Notes under the pieces: model-generated | Databases searched by the model: none | What the model was told of the DNA's origin: nothing | Seen by the model: only the letters and a program-made list of their open reading frames with translations | NCBI GenBank assembly: GCA_014323545.1 | Contig: CP058647.1 | Location: forward strand, 124,001 to 188,000 | Direction of reading: 5' to 3' | Source: Hyphobacterium sp. CCMP332 | Lineage (GTDB): Bacteria; Bacteroidota; Bacteroidia; Cytophagales; CCMP332 | DNA: 64,000 nucleotides | In this document: positions 8,710-17,288 of the stretch, piece by piece | Layout of the letters: each line of letters opens with the position of its first letter | Position numbering within the stretch: the stretch's first letter is position 1 | Position numbers and translations under genes: made by a program

Positions 8710-9639
8710 ATGATCAAGGCAGAGGGTATGTTAAAGGCAGATGCATTAAAAGGGAAAACAATAATCATCACCGGTGGTGGCACAGGTTTAGGACGCTCAA
8801 TTGGAGAATACTGTCTTGAGTTGGGTGCAAATCTTGTGATCTGTAGCCGGAGAATGGAGGTCCTTGAAAAAGCCGCTCAGGAAATGATGGACAAAAAAGG
8901 CGGAACTGTTCTGCCAATTCAATGCGATGTCCGCGAATACAATGAAGTTGAGAATGTAATCAAAACTACTATTGAAAAATTTGGTTCCTATAATGCCCTG
9001 CTTAACAATGCGGCCGGAAATTTTATTTCCCCTACCGAGCGTCTTTCGCATCGGGCTTTTGACATTGTCGTAGACATAGTCTTAAGAGGCAGTTACAATT
9101 TCACACTGGCTTCGGGTAAATACTGGATTGAAAACAAAGTTCCTGCTACAATATTGAATATTGTGACCACTTATGCATGGACCGGATCGGGCTATGTGGT
9201 TCCATCTGCCGTAAGCAAAGCCGGGGTGCTGGCTATGACAAGGTCATTGGCAGTAGAATGGGCAAAATACAAAATTAGGTCCAATGCCATTGCTCCAGGA
9301 CCATTTCCTACCGAAGGCGCATGGAGCCGTTTATTACCCGGTGATCTCGTAAAGAAATTCGATCCTGCCAAGAAAGTGCCTGTCGGTCGTGTTGGAGAAC
9401 ATCAGGAACTGGCAAATCTCGCTGCATACCTGCTTTCAGATTACTCGGCTTATGTCAATGGAGAAGTCATGACCATTGACGGGGGTGAGTGGTTAAAAGG
9501 GGCCGGTGAATTTAATAATCTGGACATCATCACCGAAGAAATGTGGGATGCTTTTGAAATTGCAAGGAAAAATAAGGGAAAAGGCATCAAAACTGCAGCT
9601 GCTTATATCAAAGGTAAATTCAGTATGATGTTTAAATGA
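8710..9639 (+). CDS. SDR family oxidoreductase, 2,4-dienoyl-CoA reductase-like
   Basis: Short-chain dehydrogenase/reductase of 309 residues with the Rossmann motif TGGGTGLG (residues about 21-28), the CDV adenine pocket, the NNAAGNF motif and the APGPFPTEGAW loop. The order of motifs, especially LNNAAGNFISPTE and VPSAVSKAGVLAMTRSLAVEWA, fits the 2,4-dienoyl-CoA reductase branch, which uses NADPH to reduce unsaturated acyl-CoAs in beta-oxidation. The classical YxxxK is not intact: the Tyr position before the Lys is Ser (SAVSK), as I recall for the dienoyl-CoA reductases. A basic C-terminal extension (KNKGKGIKTAAAYIKGKF) follows. It lies 40 nt after the efflux gene. Confidence 0.8.
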   Translation: MIKAEGMLKADALKGKTIIITGGGTGLGRSIGEYCLELGANLVICSRRMEVLEKAAQEMMDKKGGTVLPIQCDVREYNEVENVIKTTIEKFGSYNALLNNAAGNFISPTERLSHRAFDIVVDIVLRGSYNFTLASGKYWIENKVPATILNIVTTYAWTGSGYVVPSAVSKAGVLAMTRSLAVEWAKYKIRSNAIAPGPFPTEGAWSRLLPGDLVKKFDPAKKVPVGRVGEHQELANLAAYLLSDYSAYVNGEVMTIDGGEWLKGAGEFNNLDIITEEMWDAFEIARKNKGKGIKTAAAYIKGKFSMMFK

Positions 9640-9672
9640 AAAAGAGGTATTTCTTAGTCTTGAGCATTAGAA

Positions 9673-10295
9673 TTACAATTTTGCTCTTACGCAGTCATTG
9701 ATATAGAATTGATATACCTCGTTGATTTCGTTTATTTTCTTATTAGAAATTTCCTCACATAAAGCCTTACAATCTGAAAAGTATTCAATTAGTCGTTTTC
9801 TTTTCAACCCCAGTATACCCTGGCTCGCCCGACACATCTCTGAATTTCCCGGCTTATAAAACAGAGGAATATAATCCAGATAAAAGTTATCGTCATGAAC
9901 ATATTCTAAATGATAGTAAATCAAATAAGGGTCTTTCTCAATGACTTTGAGAAATTTATTTGATATATTATTTTCTATTATATATCTGAATTTCAACATA
10001 TTAACATCTTCTCTTAAACAGACAGATTCATAAAGCAGATCATTGTAAGAATAAGCCTGAATTACCCCTGGCCCGTATCTTTTAATCCGGTGTTTTCCTT
10101 TTTCTTTAAATCGTATTTTAATTTTTAATTCTGTGAAAGGTTCCGGATCGCGATCTTTAATCAGGCCCCATAAAGTATCGCCGTTTTGATCAATTATAAA
10201 TCCTTCAAAAAAGCCTTTTTTTTTTGGGCCATTGACTCATTGAATATCAGAATTATGCTTATTACAATTATATATGTACGGAAAATCAATCTCAT
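9673..10295 (-). CDS. Secreted protein of unknown function, signal peptide out of frame (A10 run)
   Basis: Starting at ATG 10295 the frame encodes a good signal peptide (MRLIFRTYIIVISIILIFNE, then SMAQ), but at a run of ten T on the plus strand (10216-10225, A10 in the message) the frame shifts and stops shortly after. The other frame continues without interruption from that run to the stop at 9673 with a protein-like sequence (GFFEGFIIDQNGDTLWGLIK ... FRYIIENNISNKFLKVIEKD). One additional A would join the two into about 207 residues; the downstream frame has no start of its own before ATG 9999. The mature part begins with a pattern (xxGFIIDQNGDTLWGLIKD) seen in exported Bacteroidota proteins of unknown function. 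It lies 7 nt after the LytTR gene, so is probably the last gene of that operon. Confidence 0.65.
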
Positions 10296-10302
10296 GTAAT
10301 AA

Positions 10303-11052
10303 TTATTTATCTAGCCAGGCTTTAAATGCTTTCACTCTTTCTCTGCTGATAATGATTTGATCTTTAAACTCGGGCATCAAACGGACGCTTAAACGCGCAT
10401 TGAAATAACTGGAAATCTGTTCTATAGCTGAAACTGAACTAATAACTTTGCGATTTAAACGAAAAAAAGCATTCGGATCCATAATCTCATCAAGATCTTC
10501 CAAACTGTAATCTACAAACCACTTTTTGCCCTCTTTAGTCATAATATGCGTATAGCTGTCTTCGGAGAAGAAATAGGCGATTTGTTCCGATTCTATCGTT
10601 TTAAATTTATCCCCGGATTTTACTAAAAATCGGTGTTTATAATTTTGATTTAGTTCTTTCTTTAGTGCATTAATCAAATCCATCGAGGGATTATTGTCTT
10701 TTTGACTTTTCCATTTTTCTATAGCCTTGATTAATTCTCCTTTCTCCAGCGGTTTCAACAAATAATCGATTGAATTGTACTTGAATGCTTTAATAGCATG
10801 TTGATTATATGCAGTTGTGAAAATGATGTTTGACTTAATTTTGATAATATCCAGGAGATCAAATGCGGTGCCGTCTCCTAATTCTATATCCATAAATATT
10901 AAATCGGGTTCCGGATTATCCATAAACCAGGAATAGGCCATTGTTACCGAATTCAGACTCCCTAAAACCTCTATCTCCTCATCTATTTGGAGTAGCAAGT
11001 TTTTTAAATGATCGGCAGTGAGCTTTTCGTCTTCAATAATAATGACTTTCAT
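10303..11052 (-). CDS. LytTR family response regulator
   Basis: Response regulator of 249 residues: a CheY-like receiver (residues 1-120, acidic pocket E7/D8, phosphoacceptor D55 in LIFMDIELGDG, T in FTTAYNQHA, K in LLKPLEKG) followed by a LytTR DNA-binding domain (about 140-245, containing IAYFFSEDSYTHIMTKEGK and FFRLNRKVISSVSAIE). It is regulated by phosphorylation from the neighbouring histidine kinase, whose gene ends within the first codons (4-nt overlap). LytTR regulators bind pairs of direct repeats near promoters; the likely target is this operon or the upstream TonB receptor gene. Confidence 0.93.
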   Translation of the reverse strand: MKVIIIEDEKLTADHLKNLLLQIDEEIEVLGSLNSVTMAYSWFMDNPEPDLIFMDIELGDGTAFDLLDIIKIKSNIIFTTAYNQHAIKAFKYNSIDYLLKPLEKGELIKAIEKWKSQKDNNPSMDLINALKKELNQNYKHRFLVKSGDKFKTIESEQIAYFFSEDSYTHIMTKEGKKWFVDYSLEDLDEIMDPNAFFRLNRKVISSVSAIEQISSYFNARLSVRLMPEFKDQIIISRERVKAFKAWLDK

Positions 11053-12110
11053 GATGCCAGTTTTATTAATGGAAGTTTAACCGTAAAATATCCCCCCTCG
11101 CTGCTCACTTCTAATTCTTTTTCAGATAGATGTGCGTAGCGGTCGTTTATATTTTTCAGACCTGTTCCGGTACTATTCTCAACTTTTCTGACTTTCAGAG
11201 TATTTCTCATTACCAGAAAATTGTCATTTTCTGTATAGATATCAATCTTCAATGGTTCTTCCCCTGAGAAACTGTTATGTTTAGCAGCATTCTCGGCCAA
11301 CATTTGCAAAGCCAAAGCAGGAATTCCATAAATACCTTTATTTATCCGAATGTCTTGGTTTATTACAATGCTGTTGTCATGGCGGATTTTAAGCAGAAAC
11401 ATGTAAGATTCAAGAAATGACAATTCATCTTCTACAGGAACTATATTCTTGTCTTTGTTTTCCAATACATATCGATAAATTTTGGATAATTGTGCTATAA
11501 AATCAGTGGCGAGATCGGAATTTTGATGCACCAATGAAGTCAGGACTGAAAAACTATTAAAAAGAAAATGCGGATTGATATGACTCTTTAGGGTTTCGTA
11601 TTTATATTCCAGATTTTCCTTGATAATCTTTTCCTGTATCAATTCAGTTTCTCTTTTATTTTTCCAGAAATGATTGACAATAAAAGCACCTAATATGAGT
11701 AGATTAAACATCAAACCCTTAAAAGTGTCGCTTACAATCTGAACTTCAGGTGCAACCAATTCCGCGCAATCCAACCATTTTTCTGCATACATGGTCATAA
11801 ACCAGGTTACGCCTATCAACAAGGGTGCAACTGCTAAAAAGGAATAGGTGAAAAGCTTACCCAATGGCCCGGGACTTAAAAAATTTTTTCCGTGCTTGTC
11901 TTCAAGTTTTTGAAAAAAATATTCATTAATGGACCAGGCTGAAAATGTTAGAAAAACAGTTTCAATGAAGTAGATAAAAGACAATTTATCGAATTTGATC
12001 ATCTCCTGGTAATCCGGAGCAGTGGTGACTTTGAAAAATATCCATATCAGGACCGAAGCACCCATTTTTAAAGCAATGGCTTTTGGCGTAAATCCCTTGT
12101 ACTCATCCAT
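11049..12110 (-). CDS. LytS/YehU-type sensor histidine kinase
   Basis: Membrane kinase of 353 residues. Four hydrophobic segments (about residues 14-30, 44-66, 85-106, 128-148) are followed by a short coiled linker and the His_kinase domain, with phosphoacceptor H181 in the INPHFLFNSF motif. The ATPase domain is minimal: QMLAENAAKHNSFSG (N box) and TGLKNINDRY (G box). There is no large periplasmic sensor, so the signal is probably read in the membrane or through a partner. It overlaps the regulator gene by 4 nt and starts 10 nt after the TonB receptor stop, so the receptor may be functionally linked. Confidence 0.92.
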   Translation of the reverse strand: MDEYKGFTPKAIALKMGASVLIWIFFKVTTAPDYQEMIKFDKLSFIYFIETVFLTFSAWSINEYFFQKLEDKHGKNFLSPGPLGKLFTYSFLAVAPLLIGVTWFMTMYAEKWLDCAELVAPEVQIVSDTFKGLMFNLLILGAFIVNHFWKNKRETELIQEKIIKENLEYKYETLKSHINPHFLFNSFSVLTSLVHQNSDLATDFIAQLSKIYRYVLENKDKNIVPVEDELSFLESYMFLLKIRHDNSIVINQDIRINKGIYGIPALALQMLAENAAKHNSFSGEEPLKIDIYTENDNFLVMRNTLKVRKVENSTGTGLKNINDRYAHLSEKELEVSSEGGYFTVKLPLIKLAS

Positions 12111-12120
12111 GCTTATAAAA

Positions 12121-14493
12121 TTAGAACATTATTTTGTACTGGATTTCTGGAAGAAAACCCTGTTGGTATTCCCTTGTAAAGCGGTCGGTACGTACATTGT
12201 AAATTTCCTGAAACAAATTCTGATTATTGGTAACATTTTGTATATCAATCGATACCTGATGCGCCAAAGTTGATTTATTAATGGTATAGCTCAATTTTAA
12301 ATCTGTCCTAAAATAATCATTGTACTTTTCTGAATAGGCTTTGTCGGAAATCAATTGAGTTGCTCCGGTATTTTGACTCAATTGACGGTTAACGGGTATA
12401 TAGGGCCTCCCTCCTGTCCAGTTAAGTCTAATATTCAGACCTAATATTTTGTGATCCGAGTTGCCAATAACCCATTCTTTCCCCGCCAGTGCGTTGAATA
12501 CATAATTTTGATTAAAGGCGGTGTTTCTTTCCACACCATCACTGCCTTTATATTTGGAATCAAACAAGGAGCTTGTTAAAAGAAAGTAATAATTCTTTGA
12601 AAAGAATTTTTCCAGGGTGATTTCCACTCCGATATTTTGGCCTGTTCCTTCATTGATAAGCACATCGGTATTATCTGGAAATCCATTAAAATTGTTTCCT
12701 GTATTGATGGCTGAGAAAGTAGATGCATTTTGCTCTACGGGAATGTTGAATAAGTACTGATAATAGCTTTCCACCTTCAAACGCAGATTTGGATTGATCA
12801 TTTGATTATATCCCAGCACATAATGATTGCTTCGCATAAATTCAAGGTTCCTGTTTTTTTGAATAATTTCTCCTCCCTGGGTTCTTTCCTGTATGAAATA
12901 AGCATATGCCGGTAAAGTTTGACTGTGAAGGCCTGTCCCAAAGGATAATGATTTATTTTTAGAAAATGCCCATTTGATTCCGGCTCTTGGTTCAATTGCC
13001 TGCGCCTCGGTTAAATCGTGGTATTGAAAATGCGTACCAATATTCATTGATAATTGGTCGGTAAATCGGTGTTGCCAATCAGCAAAAACCTGATACAATC
13101 CAATTGAACCTTTATAATCTGTTATTCTCTGATAAAAGCCATTGGTAAAAGTGCTTTCCTGAAAATTGGAATTAGCGATTTCAGCCAATACTCCGCCTTG
13201 CAATACATTCCGTGAGTTCAATTTGTGATTCAACTTATAAAATACACTGAGTTTACTTTCTTCAAACGTACCTTCAGAATTTCTGGAAGTAGAATTAAAA
13301 TCCGGGGCAGTCAAGGTATCGGAGGTGTATCTGTCACTGGCGCCCGATAAGGCCAGAATTAAATTCCCCGATGTTTTTTGACTAAAAAAATATTCATGAC
13401 CAAATCCCAAAACACCTGATTGTGTAATGTTATAAATGTCTGAAGGCTGATCCTGGCTAAAAAAATCTTCAGGATCTTCAACCTCGCTGTCGTTGAGGTT
13501 AATACTTGCCATGCCTCCCAATCCAAATATTGAAAAGCGTCCGTATTTAACACCCGTTGGGATGTCTATTTTAAACGAAACATCCTGATATTCCGGAACA
13601 GCCGGAACGCCGATATCCAGTCCCAATGCATCAAAAACGCCAAGTGTGGAGTATCTGTAATTGGCCAGATAAGAGGCATTGTTCTTTTTGCTTATCGGGC
13701 CTTCTGTTGTTAATTCTATTCCGCGCATGCCCAACTGTACACCGTGTTCCATTTTTTGAGAATTACCCTTCCTGAAGTTTATATCAAATACGCCACCTAT
13801 TACATTGCCGTATTCCGATGGAAATGCTCCTGTCATAAAATCCGAATTGGCCAGCATGTTTTGTGATATCATCGAAATGGCACCTCCTGCGCCTCCAAAA
13901 GTTCCAAAATGATTGGGATTAGGAACCGGGATTCCCTCCAGTCGATACAGAACATTACTAGGAGAATTGCCCCGAACCACAATATCATTTCTGACATCTC
14001 CCGAAGTGCTTACACCGGCAAAGTTTGTCGCCATACGAGCGGGATCATTCCAGGCACCTGCATAACGTGTGGCTTCATCAACAGAAAACTGACGAGCGGA
14101 AACCAAAGCAAATTCATTGATGGCTTCGTTGGGCTTTTTTTCTGAGCTTATAATAACTTCTTCCAATTGGTCAATGCGTTCGAGCATGGCCACTTCCAAA
14201 TAAAGCTCTTTGGCAGAAGTGAGTACCAAATTGTTAAAGTAAACCGGCTCATAACCCAGCATACTTACCTGCAAGCTTTGTCTGCCCACTGGAATGCCAG
14301 TTAATGAAAAGTAGCCCTCCGCATTGGATACGGTCCCATTGACCGGTTTAGAATTTAAAAGCACGATGCTTGCTCCCGGCATAGGCATTCCGGATTGCTG
14401 ATCTTTAATTTGACCTCTAATGATTTGCGTAATTTCCTGAGCTGAAGACACAATTGGTATTAAAACCGAGAGAAGTAGAAATAAGCGTTTCAT
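12121..14493 (-). CDS. TonB-dependent receptor with carboxypeptidase-like regulatory domain
   Basis: Outer-membrane receptor of 790 residues. After the signal peptide comes a carboxypeptidase-like beta-sandwich (about residues 22-105: GQIKDQQSGMPMPGASIVLL ... AEGYFSLTGIPVGRQSLQVSMLGYEP), then the plug domain (about 125-240, with NDIVVRGNSPSNVLYRLEGIPVPNPNHF) and a beta-barrel ending in an aromatic residue (QYKIMF). Such receptors import bulky ligands (siderophores, glycans, peptides, metals) with TonB energy. No SusD partner follows; instead it leads an operon with a LytS-like kinase and LytTR regulator. The ligand is unknown. Confidence 0.92.
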   Translation of the reverse strand: MKRLFLLLSVLIPIVSSAQEITQIIRGQIKDQQSGMPMPGASIVLLNSKPVNGTVSNAEGYFSLTGIPVGRQSLQVSMLGYEPVYFNNLVLTSAKELYLEVAMLERIDQLEEVIISSEKKPNEAINEFALVSARQFSVDEATRYAGAWNDPARMATNFAGVSTSGDVRNDIVVRGNSPSNVLYRLEGIPVPNPNHFGTFGGAGGAISMISQNMLANSDFMTGAFPSEYGNVIGGVFDINFRKGNSQKMEHGVQLGMRGIELTTEGPISKKNNASYLANYRYSTLGVFDALGLDIGVPAVPEYQDVSFKIDIPTGVKYGRFSIFGLGGMASINLNDSEVEDPEDFFSQDQPSDIYNITQSGVLGFGHEYFFSQKTSGNLILALSGASDRYTSDTLTAPDFNSTSRNSEGTFEESKLSVFYKLNHKLNSRNVLQGGVLAEIANSNFQESTFTNGFYQRITDYKGSIGLYQVFADWQHRFTDQLSMNIGTHFQYHDLTEAQAIEPRAGIKWAFSKNKSLSFGTGLHSQTLPAYAYFIQERTQGGEIIQKNRNLEFMRSNHYVLGYNQMINPNLRLKVESYYQYLFNIPVEQNASTFSAINTGNNFNGFPDNTDVLINEGTGQNIGVEITLEKFFSKNYYFLLTSSLFDSKYKGSDGVERNTAFNQNYVFNALAGKEWVIGNSDHKILGLNIRLNWTGGRPYIPVNRQLSQNTGATQLISDKAYSEKYNDYFRTDLKLSYTINKSTLAHQVSIDIQNVTNNQNLFQEIYNVRTDRFTREYQQGFLPEIQYKIMF

Positions 14494-14708
14494 AGCAAAA
14501 AATTGTTTTTACAATGATCTGTTTATTTTAAGCTTTAAATAAGAGAATTCTGCTGAAGCTACATATAAAAGTGTTGAACTGTAATATGATCTTTCGAAAT
14601 TTATTCCTGTTAATAGCCACTTGATATTAGATGATTAATCTTTCAACTGAAACCACACCTTTAATTTTAATCCAGGGGATATATTGGTCTTCGAAAATTA
14701 TAAAAATC

Positions 14709-17153
14709 CTAACCAAAAGCTATTGCCAATTTCCGTACTCTATCCTCTAAACTTTCATTGCTCATTTTTTCTCTTAATCGATCCACCATTATTGGAAATG
14801 CAAAAGGTGTCGGTTTTTCTGGATAGGTAATCACAAATTTTTGATTTTGTATCCTTTCCAGACAATCGCGAAGGCGGCTTTCTTCCAATTGAAAATCCAT
14901 AACTTCCTGGTAAGCCTGTTTTAAAAGCAAATTATCAGAATCGTATTGTTTAAACATGTCAAAAAATAAAGCCGAGGAAGATTTTAAATGTTTATCGGCA
15001 ATATAAGCCCCGGGATATCCATTAAACACCATTCCTGAAATTGTGGCGATGTCTCTGAATTTGGATCTAGCCATTTCAGTGCTATTGACACTTGCCTGAA
15101 TGTCTTCATAAAGCCGATCGGTAGTAAAAAACCCATTTTCAATGGCCTCTACTATGGGAATTTCCTGATCGGATAACAATTCAAATCCGTAATCATTATA
15201 GGCCATGGAAAAACTAAATGGCCGAAGCAAAGACATCCTATAAGCCAGCAATGATGCCATGCCCTCATGTACAAAGCGGCCATCAAAGGGGTACATGCAA
15301 ACATGTTGGCCCTCTCGGGTATTAAAAACCTCAATCAAAAACTCATCTTCTGCCGGTATATGCGATCGTTGCTTTTGGAAATCCAGCAATGGTAAGATGG
15401 TTTTAATCTCAATATCACTGGCTTCACCGCGGATTCCCTCTGCTAATTTTTTCCGAAGCAATTGCGCCAATTGAGATGAAAGTGGAAGTCTGCCACCTTG
15501 CCAGGATGGGACCTTTCCCTTTGTGTTTTTGCTTTTTCTCACCAATACCGACATGTTTTTTACCTGAACAAACTCCAGGCTTCGGCCCGCAAACCAAAAT
15601 ACATCGCCCGGTTTAAGATTATTTATAAACCACTCTTCCACGCTGCCAATTGTGCCTCCTCTGACGTATTTAACCAAAAGCATGTTATCCGAAACAATAG
15701 TCCCAATGGAAAGACGATGACGCATGGCTGCCCTTTTGTTCTGGATAAGGTATTTTCCATTGTGAACGCCTACCTTGTTAAATTCTTCATAAGCATCCAG
15801 ACTTTCTCCACCCTTGCTAATAAAGTTCAGTACCCAATTCCATTCTTCTTTATTTATACTGCTGTAAGCAAAGGTCTTTTTTATTTCTTTAAAAATTTTG
15901 TCGGGCTCAAAGCCTCCGGAAACTGATAAGGTTACCAGGTACTGCACCAATACATCGAAGGATCGGATATAAGGAATTCTACCTTCTACCACCCCACTGT
16001 TGATTCCATCTCTAAGAGCAGCCCCCTCTATCAATTCAATCGCATGCGTTGGTAAAAAATGTATTTTGCTTGTAGCCCCGGGTTGATGTCCGCTTCTACC
16101 CGCTCTTTGCATAAAACGCGCAATATTTTTTGGGCCACCGACCTGAATTATGGTTTCAACGGGCCGAAAATCCACACCCAAATCGAGGCTCGAAGTACAG
16201 ACCACCGCCTTGAGACTGCCTTGATCAAGGGCGTTTTCCACCCAGGCGCGAATATCTTTATCGATACTGCCATGATGCATGGCCATGATTCCCGCAAAAT
16301 CCGGTTCCTTTTCAAGAAGTTTTTGATACCAGATCTCACATTGTGCTCTTGTGTTTGTAAAGATTAATGTACTCGTTGAGCTTTTAATAATTGGAATAAC
16401 TTTCTCTAATAGTTTTGTTCCGTAATGGCCTGCCCATGGAAATTTTTCTATTTCATCGGGAAGGATCGTATGCACTTCTGTAGTCTTATGGATATCCGCT
16501 TTCACCATTTGAAATGCTTCAGTGCGATAAGATGAGCCAAGCAATACATAAGCGGATTCTTCAAGGTTGCCTATGGTAGCTGAAATACCCCAAATGCAGA
16601 GTTTAGAGTTCAGGGATTTGAGACGCGAGATGGCGAGTTGTGTTTGTACACCTCTTTTATTTCCCGTGAGCTCATGCCATTCATCAACGATAAAAGCTTT
16701 CAGGTTCTTAAAACGCTTTTCATAATTCTTTTGTGCGAGTAATAAATGAAGACTTTCTGGTGTAGTAATCAATAAGTCGGGCATACTTCGCGTTTGCTTT
16801 GCGCGCTCTGCCGTACCGGTATCGCCATTTCTTACGCCCACAGTCCAGTCCCAACCCAAATCATCGATCACACGCTGACATGCCCCTGCAATTTCTCCTG
16901 ATAAAGCGCGAATCGGGGTAATCCAAATCGTTTTTAATCCTTTCTCCTGATAATCATCCGGATTTGAAATAGCATCCAATAATACGGCCCACCACAACGC
17001 ATAGGTTTTTCCGGAACCCGTCGGCGCATTTAAAAGACCATTTTTTCCTTCAGCAAAAGCCTTCCAAACCTCCTCTTGAAAAGGAAATTGTCTCCAGTTT
17101 TTTTCAGCGAACCAGTCTTTTGCAAATTGAAAATCAGCCTTTGATTTTTTCAT
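14709..17153 (-). CDS. Ligase-associated DNA-damage-response DEXH-box helicase (Lhr-like)
   Basis: Superfamily 2 helicase of 814 residues. Walker A is NAPTGSGKT (about residue 41), the DEXH motif is VDEWHEL, motif III is ISATIGNLEE, and the C-terminal helicase domain has TNTRAQCEIWYQ, SLDLGVDF and the motif VI MQRAGRSGHQPG; a long Lhr-type accessory region follows. It matches the family named for its usual neighbours, an ATP-dependent DNA ligase, an exonuclease-like MBL protein and a phosphoesterase. None of these is present here: the next genes are formate dehydrogenase upstream and a TonB receptor downstream. It presumably unwinds DNA during repair. Confidence 0.88.
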   Translation of the reverse strand: MKKSKADFQFAKDWFAEKNWRQFPFQEEVWKAFAEGKNGLLNAPTGSGKTYALWWAVLLDAISNPDDYQEKGLKTIWITPIRALSGEIAGACQRVIDDLGWDWTVGVRNGDTGTAERAKQTRSMPDLLITTPESLHLLLAQKNYEKRFKNLKAFIVDEWHELTGNKRGVQTQLAISRLKSLNSKLCIWGISATIGNLEESAYVLLGSSYRTEAFQMVKADIHKTTEVHTILPDEIEKFPWAGHYGTKLLEKVIPIIKSSTSTLIFTNTRAQCEIWYQKLLEKEPDFAGIMAMHHGSIDKDIRAWVENALDQGSLKAVVCTSSLDLGVDFRPVETIIQVGGPKNIARFMQRAGRSGHQPGATSKIHFLPTHAIELIEGAALRDGINSGVVEGRIPYIRSFDVLVQYLVTLSVSGGFEPDKIFKEIKKTFAYSSINKEEWNWVLNFISKGGESLDAYEEFNKVGVHNGKYLIQNKRAAMRHRLSIGTIVSDNMLLVKYVRGGTIGSVEEWFINNLKPGDVFWFAGRSLEFVQVKNMSVLVRKSKNTKGKVPSWQGGRLPLSSQLAQLLRKKLAEGIRGEASDIEIKTILPLLDFQKQRSHIPAEDEFLIEVFNTREGQHVCMYPFDGRFVHEGMASLLAYRMSLLRPFSFSMAYNDYGFELLSDQEIPIVEAIENGFFTTDRLYEDIQASVNSTEMARSKFRDIATISGMVFNGYPGAYIADKHLKSSSALFFDMFKQYDSDNLLLKQAYQEVMDFQLEESRLRDCLERIQNQKFVITYPEKPTPFAFPIMVDRLREKMSNESLEDRVRKLAIAFG

Positions 17154-17160
17154 TTAATAC

Positions 17161-17233
17161 CCCTATCTAGTCCTCGTTTGTAACGAGGATTTTCATAACT
17201 GGCTCCCTATCTAGTCCTCGTTTGTAACGAGGA
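17161..17233. repeat. Two direct copies of a 29-bp hairpin repeat (REP-like)
   Basis: A 29-bp unit occurs at 17161-17189 and again at 17205-17233. Each ends in a perfect hairpin: stem TCCTCGTT, loop TGT, stem AACGAGGA (17171-17189 and 17215-17233). It lies between the start of the helicase gene and the stop of the formate dehydrogenase gene. Similar short paired hairpins are known as REP sequences mobilised by Y1 (RAYT) transposases; no such transposase is in this window. The second copy could also act as a terminator for the upstream operon. Confidence 0.7.
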
Positions 17234-17288
17234 CCAGTTTTTGGGGGACTACCAGGATTTCAGACACTCAATTCGACAGAATAAATGG

